From assembly GCA_032622095.1 (NCBI GenBank), contig CP136068.1, forward strand, positions 137,153,989 through 137,217,988: a stretch of 64,000 nucleotides of DNA, in the 5' to 3' direction. The notes below the pieces were generated by a model. That model worked only from the letters and a program-made list of their open reading frames with translations. It was not told where the DNA came from and searched no databases. This document shows positions 10,978 to 21,841 of the stretch, piece after piece (within the stretch, counting starts at the first letter, position 1; each line of letters opens with the position of its first letter). The stretch is from Siphonodentalium dalli. Taxonomy: Eukaryota; Mollusca; Scaphopoda; Gadilida; Siphonodentaliidae. Both the position numbers and the translations under genes were made by a program.

Positions 10978-11541
10978 AAGATCGTTTTGATTTTCCGAGA
11001 ATACAACGGCACATGATGAACAGGTAGTAGGATGAGTCAAGAATAATGTGGTCCATGTCTTGAATTACCACGTCGGGAGGCGTCATGACCACAGTTCCAA
11101 GCAAGAAGGCACATAGGATGGAGTCATCAATCGCGTCAAGGTAGAGGTATGTTGTCACTCCATATTTATTCAGTATGTGGTCCAAGTAGCTATTCCGAAG
11201 GTTTACCATGTGGTCTGAGGTACAATAACGTATCGCATGAAGGAGCTCATTGTCATAGTTTTTAAAACAAGCATGACACACGGTATTATTTACATACGAC
11301 GTTTTGTTTAGCAGCAGTGCAAGATTCTTCAATTGTTCGCCATAATCAGGGTATTTCCGCAGTAGAGACCATATGCTCCAACTTGTTGAAGGGTCGTTGT
11401 GTATTTTATGGAAGATGTTAAGGCTAGCATCTCCCGAAACTGAAGCCGACCACTGTTGCACATATGTTTGCCAAACTGCATGCTGAAATATCGTTTTCCA
11501 TGAAAACTTTGAGGGAAAAGTACCATATATCCCTATATCTT
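10978..11541 (-). pseudogene. Remnant of a non-LTR retrotransposon ORF2 C-terminus (zinc-binding tail)
   Basis: The reverse strand is open for about 188 codons, from 11541 down to the stop at 10976-10978, with no convincing ATG (the only in-frame start near 11461 is GTG). The protein contains IHNDPSTSWSIW, then VCHACFKNY and a following LLHAIRYC. This C-x2-C...H-x4-C layout resembles the zinc-binding tail that follows reverse transcriptase in many LINE proteins, and the remnant at 34557-34970 has a parallel C-x2-C...H-x4-C layout. No RT catalytic core is present. It is probably a 5'-truncated LINE end; an unrelated small protein cannot be excluded. Confidence 0.5.
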
Positions 11542-12566
11542 CGTCATATCAGATGGATATAATGATCTTCTAAATATTAACGCTAGGATAAATGGGTACA
11601 TCTTGCAGGTTTTGTCTGGTCACCACAGGCCAGATTAGAGCATCTTTTGAATTAAGCCACATCAGAAAATAAATAAACCTCAGCGGAAAGCGGCCTTTAT
11701 GGAGTACTATCTGTGGTACACTTGTTTATATATATTAAAATATGTGTTGGGTGTGGTGCAGGTCGTGTAAACAATGGCCCGAATGGGACTGCCAAATCAA
11801 AATAAACAAAAGGTCGACCAACGACTGAGTTTTCATCTGAGTAGTTTATAGCAACATAACAACTAGTTCATGTTGCACCAGGGACGTGACGACAAGGAGG
11901 TTAGTGTCTACACTCCTAACTGTGACCAACAGTTTCAAGTTTGAAATCACATACCTGACAATGAGATGCCGGAAATTTTAGACGAAAAGTACGTTTAATA
12001 TTAGTTTGATACTCCAAACAGTATTAGTTTGAAATGTGTTGTTTCAAGACCAGCTGTTGAATATTTCGTTGTTTTCTATATTTTCCAAAGATGTCAGCCA
12101 GCTATTTGACCAATGAGATACCATAACAACTCATCTCTGATACTGCTAAAATCGAACAGATATGTTTATGGGGATTCTGCATATGGCGTTAAGATTTCAC
12201 AACCTCGAAAACAGTGACCGAAATCACACTAACACTTATATTTTCTCAATATTCATATTTATAAGGAGACAGAGTAGATAGTGAGCTCATTCGCTATATA
12301 TTTTTGTTGAGTTATTTACATATATGAATAAATCAGTAAATACTCACTTCCATGTGAGACACTGCAGCCAATTGAGCAAAAAACATATGACGTACATTCC
12401 CGACTATGCAATGGAAAATGCTTTACCCACGCTTCTAACCCGAGGAAACACAACGTGGATATTGTTCTTGCATTAAGAGCACTTATCGCCGCATTAAAAT
12501 TACCAGCATGTACGCTATTGTAAATTCGATTATACACCACTGCATGTATATATGTGTGCCGGATGT
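11542..12566. other. Intergenic, nothing recognised
   Basis: No gene, inverted repeat or tandem array was recognised here. Confidence 0.45.
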
Positions 12567-13010
12567 GGGTTGGCTCAGGCTTTTAGATGACATAGCAGTA
12601 GGATTTTAACATTTTAACAGCGGTACATCGATATTGTCAATGGCAATATACAACATACAATTTTATTATTCAATGAGTATGTGTATACATCAACTACGAC
12701 TCATAATATAGGAGCAACCAGTCGTGTTTGGTGAGTCTGTAATGTAAAATACATCGTCTTGAGAATAATTGTTCTTGTATATAGAGATGGGTTGGCTCAG
12801 GGTTTTAGATGACATAGCAGTAGGATTTTAACATTTTAACAGCGGTACATCGATATTGTCAATGGCAATATACAACATACAATTTTATTATTCAATGAGT
12901 ATGTGTATACATCAACTACGACTCATAATATAGGAGCAACCAGTCGTGTTTGGTGAGTCTGTAATGTAAAATACATCGCCTTGAGAATAATTGTTCTTGT
13001 ATATAGAGAT
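12567..13010 (+). repeat. Direct tandem duplication (2 x 222 bp) ending at the receptor start codon
   Basis: 12567-12788 and 12789-13010 are nearly identical. Only about two differences are visible by eye (GGC/GGG near the start, CGTC/CGCC near the end). The second unit ends in TATATAGAGATG, whose ATG is the start codon of the Cys-loop receptor pseudogene. The first unit ends in the same motif but leads into the second unit and a stop after about 14 codons. The segment probably represents proximal promoter or 5' UTR sequence. Confidence 0.85.
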
Positions 13011-14593
13011 GGAGCTCTATCTCTCCAAGATATTCGTGTTAGCTTGTTTGGCAATTGATTTAACCCTTTACCCAACAAACCGGCCAAAACCGGCCAAAAC
13101 CGGCCAAATAAAGCTTCAACAGCCTAAAATATCTTCGGTCTGTCTCAATAGAACCATACAAATATGGGTATCATTGGAACCGGCTCCTTGACCACATTGT
13201 GATAGTTACAGTTATGCCCTGTGCCAATGCATTCTCTTATATATGCGAGTCGACCATAGGTCGCCTCGCATATATAAGAGAATGCATTGGCCTAAAAAAT
13301 TGTTTTTTTTAACACTTTTTACAATTTTTTCTTACAATCTTTAACAATTTTATAATTTTTAATGTGTTAAGCCAATGCATTCTTTTATATATGCGAGGCG
13401 ACCTATGGTCGACTCGCATATATAAGAGAATGCATTGGCACATGGCCCTTCTGTTGGGTAAAGGGTTAACAGTCGTGTATGCCAGAAAACAAACGGATTT
13501 ATACAACGAACTATTTTCTGGATACTCTCCGAGCTTAAGACCTGTCAAGAATCATAGCAGTAAAATTGATATCACACTGGACACAACGATATCTCCTATG
13601 GTTGAGGTTGATCATGTAGGTCAATCATTTACGGTCAATATATGGTTAAATATTAAGTGGATAGACGAACATCTCCAGTGGAATGCATCCGATTACGATG
13701 GTCAAAAATCGATTGTCGTGAAGAATTCTGAGATATGGATACCAGATATGTCAATAAAAGAGCTAAAGGAGGGTTCATCAAAAGACTATGCAAGTGAACC
13801 GGTGCGAATAGCTTATAACTGAGAAGTAAGGTTCTCTTCCACGGACGTATTCAAAACGACATGTTCCATTGATATATCTGACTTCCCGTACGATGAACAT
13901 ATATGTACCATAACACCGTTTGTTTTGATTCACCGAGCACAAGAGGCATATATAAAGAATTTCACAATTCACATCGAGAATAATACAGACAATTCGGGGA
14001 TATGGGATTTGACAGATGTTACGGACAACAACAATGCGAACTATACAGATAGGGTCGTGTTAAAAATAAAACGTAATTCAGAGTTTTTGAGCGTGACCAT
14101 TATAGCTCCCATCATCCTCCTAAACATTTTAAATATCATTGTATTCAAGATTCCCGCAGGATCCGGCGAGAGAGTGTCGTTCGCCATTACATCATGGCTA
14201 GCGTTCGCTGTGTATATGAGCTTTATATCTGGAATGTTACCTTTCGGTGGCAGGAAAGTATGCAACCTTGCTCTATATCTGCCGACAATGCAAACAGGAA
14301 GTTCCGTTGTTGTCATTCTTGCCGTGGTAACAGTTTGTATCCATAATATGGACAGAGAAGCTCCCAAGCCTCTAGCACAGTTCGTAAGATGGGCATGCTG
14401 TAACAACAGGCGTACACATGTAGTCAATGAAGAGATAACAACGGATTCGGAAAGCTCAGTCGAATCTCAAACGAAAGTTATGTGGCGAGATATCGCTGAA
14501 ACGCTGGATCCGATATTCTTGCTGTCGATGATTCTTTTCACATTAGTCGTCAACCTTTCGGCAAATCCTCTGTTTATATATAGCATGTACTAA
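13009..14593 (+). pseudogene. Cys-loop ligand-gated ion channel (nicotinic-receptor-like), broken by a MITE and one stop
   Basis: An intronless gene of about 393 codons once the MITE is discounted. Residues 1-18 (MELYLSKIFVLACLAID) form a signal peptide, interrupted at codon 18/19 by the MITE at TTAA. The extracellular domain follows (LFSGYSPSLRPVKN, IWLNIKWIDEHLQWN, EIWIPDMS). An in-frame TGA lies at 13820-13822, where family members usually have Gly before the [E/K]V strand. Next come the Cys-loop (Cys codons 13862 and 13904, 13 residues apart, with DFPYDEH), then four membrane segments: M1 near FLSVTIIAPIILLN, M2 GERVSFAITSWLAFAVY, M3 and M4. Glu beside M2 suggests cation selectivity. The vicinal Cys pair of agonist-binding alpha subunits is absent, so it is non-alpha-like. 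The M3-M4 loop is short. Apart from the two lesions the frame is open to the stop at 14591-14593, which indicates recent inactivation or a rare read-through. Confidence 0.9.
13060..13469 (+). mobile_element. piggyBac-like MITE, copy 3, inside the receptor signal peptide
   Basis: TTAA occurs at 13060-13063 and 13466-13469, with termini CCCTTTACCCAACA and TGTTGGGTAAAGGG. Removing the element and one TTAA restores the frame across codons TTA-ACA exactly, so the site is a clean insertion into coding sequence. Hairpins lie at 13222-13290 and 13371-13439, around a shortened AT-rich spacer. The unique stretch is on the left, the same orientation as copy 1. Confidence 0.9.
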
Positions 14594-16483
14594 CAATACT
14601 TGTTTGAAACTGATTTGACTTTGTAAATGTTCCTGAGAACGATTGAAATAATGCAAGGTTCTGACTTCAGTACTTTCGATCGATACATCATATGTTGTTC
14701 GCGTCCAAATACTACGACGTTCATTCAGTATTCAAATACAGCGGTTGCACGAGGACATCGAATCTTAGACTGGCTGTAAGTGCATCGGTCGAATATCTGT
14801 AAGAGCAATTACTACACAAGAGTCAGTATTCCACATTTACACGAGGGAATACATTGATGAATATTGTTGCATCGTAGGTTTGGTGCTGATAAACTATTGA
14901 GTCCTTGTGGAATTTTATTTCACAAAAACAGAAACTCCAGCTAAATGAGAGGTGTATACATACGTCAATTTGGTGACAGAGTCAGTATAAACCAAACATT
15001 TCAAACGCCAACATTCTGGATCATAAACGTCGAGCTTCTGGGATGTAGATCCTATGAAGTCGGCTGCATATTATAATGAAACATACATCGCGATCTCCAC
15101 TGTAGCTGCAAAATATAATAAACTGGTTTTGATACTAAAACAGCGTTGTTGTTCTAACGTAATATTCTGTGTGTCGAATTCTGAAATTTGCCGAATATTT
15201 ATACTAAAGAAACTTGACACTTGATAAATAGCCAAAAACAATGCTTTATCTGATTAAAGTCACTGATGGCCTTGGTTGTAGGTTATAACTTATAAATAAA
15301 TGTTACCAAATTATTAATTTCCTCAATAATATAAAATAGTGCAGTATAGTGATAGTATGAATGCGATAATTAAGTGACCTGTTATAAATTATTAGTCAAC
15401 TTGCAGAGATTGTATCACTATATAACGTGACTGTACCAGCTACAGAAAACACTGATTAGAGCGAAATGCCCGAAACGAACACATATATTTTTGACAATTT
15501 AATTACAATAATATCACTTTGCGATGAAAATGCGAGAATATTCGAGAATTCAGAATAATATTCTTCCCGATTGTTATCGAAAAGTGTCCACAGAATCTTG
15601 TTGTGAATCATTGTTGAATCAGACCTATATTAACACATTGCGGAACCGCTCGCTTTTCACCAATTACAGGTGAGGCACATCCCGAATTTAACTATTATAG
15701 TTATACTCAACTACAGTATGTGAATATATGATATCGTCCTTTTGTGAATTCGATACAATTGGCACAACCCAACATAATTGTTAATACCTCCAGGGACTAT
15801 CAGGCCCAAACACACTATATCTAGTTTGATACTTTAATAATACGCTCTACTCTATATCGTTAGTCGGTCTACACTGCCAGTCTATGAAGCTGCGCGAGTA
15901 TATACCACGTGTGCATGCAATCTAATATATGACCAGAATCTAAATTACTTCAAAGAGTTCGCGTTCCCACGTTATACTTTTAGACCATGCAAATTTAGAA
16001 CATGCGAATTTGGTAACCCGTTAACAATAATAATTCACAAAACAATATTCAAAAACAGTGTTTTTTTGTGACAATCCGTGGTAATGATTAATCATGACAG
16101 CACATGACAAGAAAGTTAACTGACATTCAATTGGTCTAAATATTGGCACACATGGGTCATTAATAAATAAAACAATCCGGCGCAAAAGGTTGTAAAACTA
16201 ATTTTATCGGGAGACTGTTCATTGGCTGTAATGTTGCTACGAATGCACACTGGCCGCGCACTGTTGTGCGCGATCACACACTTTCGACAAAAACAGGGAA
16301 ATGGTGGATTTTAAACTGTCAAATTGAACTATAATAGTTAAATATAACAATAGTAGTTAAAATCAGGATGTGCCTGACCAGAATAAGGACCATAAGCTAA
16401 CCCAGCACCACAAGTAAGACGATATGATACATCTATGATGGCGACAAAGATGATACCGATGATGATGATTGCTTTTATAATGC
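14594..16483. other. Intergenic, nothing recognised
   Basis: AT-rich sequence downstream of the receptor pseudogene. No gene, strong hairpin or repeat was recognised. A polyadenylation signal for the receptor cannot be assigned confidently. Confidence 0.45.
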
Positions 16484-16947
16484 GTAACCCTTTACCCAAC
16501 AGAACGGCCCTGTGCCAATGCATTCTCTTATATATGCGAGTCGACCATAGGTCGCCTCGCATATATAAGAGAATGCATTGGCTTAACACATATTAAAAAT
16601 GATAAAATTGTCAAATAATGTAGAAAAATATTATAAAAATTGTTAAAAAATGTAAGAAAAAATTATAAAATTGTTAAAGAATGTAAGAAAAAATGGTAAA
16701 ATGTGTTAAAAAAGATTTTTTTTAGGCCAATGCATTCTCTTATATATGCGAGGCGACCTATTGTCGACTCGCATATATAAGAGAATGCATTGGCACAGGG
16801 CATAACTGTAACCATCACAATGTGGTCAATGAACCGGTTCCAATGATATCCATATTTGTATGGTGTTATTGAGACAGACCGAAGATATTTCAGGCTGTTG
16901 AAGCTTTATCTGGGCGTTTTTTGCCGTTTTGTTGGGTAAAGGGTTAA
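16484..16947 (-). mobile_element. piggyBac-like MITE, copy 4
   Basis: The left flank is GTAA (16484-16487, a one-base decay of TTAA) and the right flank is TTAA (16944-16947). Termini are CCCTTTACCCAACAGAACGG and the complementary TTGTTGGGTAAAGGG. Hairpins are at 16514-16582 and 16726-16794, separated by an AT spacer. The unique stretch is on the right, so orientation is inverted relative to copies 1 and 3. Confidence 0.85.
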
Positions 16948-17679
16948 TGTGTTGATGTTGTGTTTTGTTTTTTTCTAACCCATGATAATGATATTGATAT
17001 TATCAACGATGATGATAAGGTGATGACCATGGTGCTGACACCAACGACTTTTGCATTGCAAATAAAGCTGTATAGCATGTACGAGCACTACACGTAAGGC
17101 GGTGATAATGCCAGTTTTGATAGAGCTGATTTCGGGTTGAATCAAGGTTGAGTCTTTCTGGGGAATTAGCATTTATTTTTACAATAGAAATATTCGGACA
17201 TTCCGGTATAGTTGAAAGCGGTCCACACAACAATCGGAACTCCGGTTGTAATATGTGAAGTGACTGAAAGGCGGAGTTCCGGAACATAAAGTAACATAAC
17301 ACAGTTTTACACATTCTTATATAGAAAGCATGCACAGGTGTGAATTAACGACGCGGGATTAGATTAACAGATTTGCACGATAAAATATCCGATCACCACA
17401 GTCGCATTAACAGTTTGACAAATAATTAATTATTAAATGTAAAGCTAAGCATACATACGTGCGATGAATGGTAATTAATGAGCACATGCTTGGGCAAGAA
17501 TTGACAAGTTGCATATGAAAAGCCAGCTGATTAATACAAAGAAAAGGTCGGAATTGCGAGAAAGCCTAACCTAATAAAGAAACGAACCTAACGCGAATAC
17601 TATAGGAACGAACATCTGATACAGTCAAATCAATGTAAATAAACATTGAAATAATTGTCCAAAAATTAGCACTCTGACA
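16948..17679. other. Intergenic, nothing recognised
   Basis: No gene recognised. A GATGATGATAAGGTGATG stretch near 17006 anticipates the GAT-rich array that starts at about 17680. Confidence 0.45.
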
Positions 17680-18600
17680 CGGTGGACGATTTCGAAGATA
17701 TTGGCCACGATGATGGCGATGATGCTTTTGATTATGGTTGTGATGATGGTATCTATGGTTATGATACTGGCCACGACGATGATGGAGTGATGATGATGTC
17801 GATGGTGATGATAATTATAATGTCGATAGTGATGATATTGGCCACGATGATGGCGGTTATGCTTTTGATTATGGTTGTGATGAGTGTATCTATGGTTATG
17901 ATACTGGCCACGACGATGATGGAGTGATGATGATGTCGATGGTTATGATACTGGCCACGACGATGATGGAGTGATGATGATGTCGATGGTTATGATACTG
18001 GCCACGACGATATTGGAGTGATGATGATGTCGATGGTGATGATAATTATAATGTCGATAGTGATGATATTGGCCACGATGATGGCGGTTATGCTTTTGAT
18101 TATGGTTGTGATGATGATATCGATGGTTGTGATACTGGCCACGACGATAATGGAGTGATGATGATGTCGATGATGATGGTTATTATTATGTCGACAGTGA
18201 TGATATTGGCCACGATGATGGCGATGATACGTTTAATTATGGTTGTGATGATGATATCGATGGTTATGATTCTGGCCACGACGATATTGGAGTGATTATG
18301 ATGTCGATGGTGATGATTATTATAATGTCGATGATGATGGTTATTATAATGTCGATAGTGATGATATTGGCCACGATGATGGCGGTTATGCTTTTGATTA
18401 TAGTTGCGATGGTGATATCGATGGTTATGATACTGGTCACGACGATGATGGAGTGATGATGATGTCGATGGTGATGATTATTATTATGTCGATAGTGATA
18501 TTGGCCACGGTGATGGCGATGATACGTTTGTCGATGGTTATGATTATTATAGTGGCGGCGTTGATGTGTTGACGATGGTAGTGTTGATGATTATGATGCC
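17680..18600 (+). repeat. GAT-rich minisatellite with higher-order units
   Basis: Built from GATGATG, GATATTGGCCACGATGATGG and ATGATACTGGCCACGACGAT blocks. The block GATATTGGCCACG recurs near 17697, 17833, 18066, 18203, 18364 and 18496, at spacings of about 136, 233, 137, 161 and 132 bp, so there is a higher-order structure over the trinucleotide. An 81-codon open frame at 17682-17927 results from the triplet periodicity and is not considered a gene. Confidence 0.85.
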
Positions 18601-18751
18601 GACAATGGTGACGTTTTTCTTGTTGTATGTATAGTATTGTAGATTAAATATTATTTATCTCATGAAATAGATTGTGTATGAAAAAATGAAGCACTACACC
18701 GAAAAACAACAGGGATGTGGAAACTATGAACATACCACGAACACCATAGTA

Positions 18752-19157
18752 TGGAATCCTATTACGGCCACTTGCTAATGGCGCTTTCGGCGCTTTCGGC
18801 GCGATGCGCCGAAAGCGCCGAAAGCGACAAAAAGTGCGCCATTAGTAACGCGCCGAAACAACGCTAATGGCGCACTTTTTGTCGCTTTCGGCGCGCGCGC
18901 CGAAAGCGCCGAAAGCGACAAAAAGTACGCCGATCGGCGCACATTTTGTCGCTTTCGGCGCTTTCGGCGCGCGCCGAAACAACGCTAATGGCGCACTTTT
19001 TGTCGCTTTCGGCGCGCGCGCCGAAAGCGCCGAAAGCGACAAAAAGTGCGCCGATCGGCGCACATTTTGTCGCTTTCGGCGCTTTCGGCGCGATGCGCCG
19101 AAAGCGACAAAAAGTGCGCCGAAAGCGCCATTAGCAAGTGGCCGTAATAGGATTCCA
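18752..19157. mobile_element. GC-rich foldback element, family F2, copy 1 (complete)
   Basis: Terminal inverted repeats TGGAATCCTATTACGGCC... on the left and ...GGCCGTAATAGGATTCCA on the right are flanked by TA (18750-18751 and 18158+1000, i.e. 19158-19159), suggesting a TA target as in Tc1/mariner-like or similar elements. The interior is almost entirely GGCGCTTTCGGCGC palindromes and their complements plus GACAAAAAGTGCGCC blocks. It is strikingly GC-rich in an AT-rich neighbourhood. Open frames in most phases are by-products of composition. No transposase is present. Confidence 0.75.
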
Positions 19158-19159
19158 TA

Positions 19160-19779
19160 GTAACTTCTGTATGCCATTAAAATGGAGGCGTTTATTGTTG
19201 ACAATTTTTTTCTAAATTTTACACACCGTGAAATTATCTATAAGTTTTATCAGAAATATGGAATTACAATTAGGTGAGTGAACTTCAAAAGCCACAGCTC
19301 CTGAACCCCCCCCCCCCCATTCGTATGGATGCAGGGATGTGGTAACGGAGAGTCCAACATGTTCTCTGCCTTGTTTGTTCCAGGTTATAAAGTTCCATGT
19401 TAGAACATAAAAAAAGTTCCCATGTTTTGCACTGATGGAATAATATCTCTACAAGCACTATGCAGAGTAAAGTTTCATGGCACAATCTGGGGGGAGGGGT
19501 TCTTCTGACTTCAATTTCAACTACATGTTTGGGGGGGGGGTGTCCACCTTGGGAAATTCCAACTGCATCCCCCCTTTAGTCAGAATCAGACCAACACAAG
19601 TTTTTGAATAATTCCATTTGCACCCCCCCCCCCCCCCCCCCCCCCCCATTGAACCTCAGTCAGGCCTAATTTCTAATATATTCATAAGCCATGGTTTTAT
19701 ATTTCTATATTCCTGGTATGAGAACATTGACAGATATTTTAACCTGAACATTTATTAGTTATTTGAAAATTTCAAACCT
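19160..19779. other. Intergenic with long C tracts
   Basis: Homopolymer C runs at about 19307-19318 and 19623-19647 (25 consecutive C), and G/C-rich tracts near 19490 and 19531. No gene is recognised. Long C tracts are also a common source of assembly error. Confidence 0.55.
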
Positions 19780-20420
19780 CATACTCCCCTCAGGTTGGAA
19801 AATTCTTCAAGTGATGACCATTTCTGTCCACAAATTTGACCAAATGTAGTAAAATATTGTTTTGCTAAACTAATTAGCAGTTTTGTATTGGCCATGTGGA
19901 TGTGGGGCAATGACACACCGGGCCGACCATGGTTCGATCCGGTGTGCGAAAATTTAGAAATCTTAACAAGAAAATTTTGAAATCGTAACATCTACACTAG
20001 CCTCAAGCCTTCCTATCGTTGTAAATTTAAACCCTACACCCCCCACTTAGGTTGGAAAATTTCCAACTGATGACAATTCCAATGACAATGTTGACCAAAT
20101 GTATGACAATATTGTTTTCTTAAATTAACTAGAAGTTTTTGACTGGCCACGGGGGAGGGACCAGGACACAAGCTTTCCAAGTGTTGGAAATTTCCAATCT
20201 GTTACCCCCCCCTAAGGTTGGAAAATTTCCAACTGATGACCATTTCTGTCCAAAGTTTTTACCAAACATAGGAACATTTCCCCCCCCCAATAAATTGTTT
20301 TATAATCAAACTACAAGAACATATTTCACCTATTGTTGGTGTGAAATTTCCAACTAATGTTTTGGCAAGTATGAAATTTCCAACTGTTATACTTTTGACC
20401 AAAGTTGGGGGGCTAACTAC
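19780..20420. repeat. Tandem diverged repeats carrying GGTTGGAAAATTTCCAAC
   Basis: Three units begin near 19793, 20050 and 20215. Each has a self-complementary TTGGAAAATTTCCAA-type motif followed by TGATGACCATTTCTGTCC, TTTGACCAAATGTA and an ATATTGTTTT..CTAA block. Unit spacing is irregular (about 165-260 bp). Similar but degenerate motifs occur at 3290-3500 and near 29870-29920. Confidence 0.65.
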
Positions 20421-21489
20421 TAGTATACGTGCGAAATAAATCTCTGTAGTTCCACTGGTAACGATGCTACCGGAATTTGCCTGTAAATATCATGCAAATT
20501 ATCTCACAAGAATAAATCATACAGGTATTTGGAGGTAGCACTGGTAGTACAAGTGGAACTATATAAATGTTACTTCCGATGTCTTTCGCTCTGGTAAAGA
20601 TGCATGTTAGGTGCATATTTCCGTTCATATTCTGGCACCATGTGGTTTTCTATGACGAAATGCCCACAAAAATGTACCTTGCAAACTTGCCAGCGTATGA
20701 ACGTACCCTGAATCATGCCAGAAGCTGGGGTTTGTCCCACAAAAATATTCATGATTGCCAATTACTCAATCAATATATTCACTGCAAGTCTATCACAGCT
20801 AGTGACAGTCAGTTGTGGTGTTCAATTATTAACAGACTTTTTCATTATATTACATTTAATTACATGCGGCAACACTCACTTAAAAAGTTGCTCAAATGTA
20901 TGCATACTAATCACTTGACTATATTTAGACTCATTTATAGTGAAAATTCATACATGTGTTAAGTACCATATTAATAAATAATTTTAAATCTGAATAATGA
21001 CAAATTATAGCATTTAGAGGTGTATCTACAGCAAAATTCAGCCCCTCCTTTTTAAAATTGATACATAGGCCTATACATTGTACACATATGGCCATGTCCG
21101 ATCTGCACTGAGGTGCCGGGAGCATCCAAGGGCATCGGGGGGGGGGGGCGTGGAGAGCCTACAAAAATGGCACTTTTCTGCCCAAAAAAAGGGAATTTTC
21201 TCCGCAAACTCGGAAAAAACAACCATAAATTCATTGTGGCAAAAATCCCTATTTTAAAGGTATTTGTCGGTTTTTATGGCCGTTTTTGACAAAAAATTAA
21301 TATTCCTTGTGAAATTGGTGGTATTTGGACCCAAAAAGTTACATTTTGCTATAAAAACACGAGATTAAACACAGCATTTTCTGTCTCCAGAAAAAGGGCA
21401 AGTCCTGCCCCCTTGGTCAAGGGCAGGGGATCAGCTGCCCCCTCTTCCGGCACCCCTGCTGGGATGATCACATACTTAATTGTATACAT
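20421..21489. other. Intergenic; repeat related to 1020-2010
   Basis: 20485-20520 contains the reverse complement of 1030-1068 (shared CTTGTGAGATAATT...ATGATATTTACAGGC). 20685-20710 matches 1978-2003 (GCAAACTTGCCAG.GTATGAACGTA). About 21110-21465 may be a non-autonomous element: GGTGCCGGGAGCATCC on the left is loosely complementary to CCGGCACCCCTGCTGGGATG on the right. The 131-codon open frame at 20567-20962 has no recognisable motif. Confidence 0.5.
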
Positions 21490-21841
21490 GCGCTAATGGC
21501 GCACCGCGCCGAATGCCCTAATGGCGCACCGCGCTAATGGCGCACTTTCTGTCGCTTTCGGCGCTTTCGGCGCTTTCGGCGCGCGCCGAAACAACGCTAA
21601 TGGCGCACTTTTTGTCGCTTTCGGCGCTTTCGGCGCTTTCGGCGCGCGCCGAAACAACGCTAATGGCGCACTTTTTGTCGCTTTCGGCGCGCGCGCCGAA
21701 AGCGCCGAAAGCGACAAAAAGTGCGCCGATCGGCGCACATTTTGTCGCTTTCGGCGCTTTCGGCGCTTTCGGCGCGATGCGCCGAAAGCGACAAAAAGTG
21801 CGCCGAAAGCGCCATTAGCAAGTGGCCGTAATAGGATTCCA
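21490..21841. mobile_element. GC-rich foldback element, family F2, copy 2 (left end lost)
   Basis: The right terminus, ending GGCCGTAATAGGATTCCA before TA at 21842-21843, is the same as in the copy at 18752-19157. The left terminus is missing and begins directly in GCTAATGGCGCACCGCGCC-type sequence. The interior has additional GGCGCTTTCGG units relative to copy 1, indicating expansion or contraction of the palindromic repeats. Confidence 0.75.

Noticed and set aside
13364-13471. Apparent N-terminal extension of the receptor frame starting inside the MITE
   Set aside because: The residues come from the hairpin and AT spacer. The same peptide text appears at every MITE copy in the window. The true start is the ATG at 13009, supported by the exact TTAA rejoin.
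17682-17927. Asp/Met-rich 81-codon frame
   Set aside because: Pure by-product of the GAT minisatellite period; no start context or conserved motif.
18842-19204. Open frames with Ala-Pro-Lys-Ala or Ser-Leu-Ser-Ala repeats in the GC-rich foldback elements
   Set aside because: Frames are open on both strands and in several phases because the CGCTTTCGG repeat lacks stops. They mirror each other across the palindrome.
20567-20962. 131-codon frame
   Set aside because: It lies in a region sharing repeat sequence with 1020-2010, where the frame is not kept.
21108-21465. Possible hAT-like non-autonomous element with GGTGCCGG ends
   Set aside because: Ends are only loosely complementary and no 8-bp target duplication could be found.
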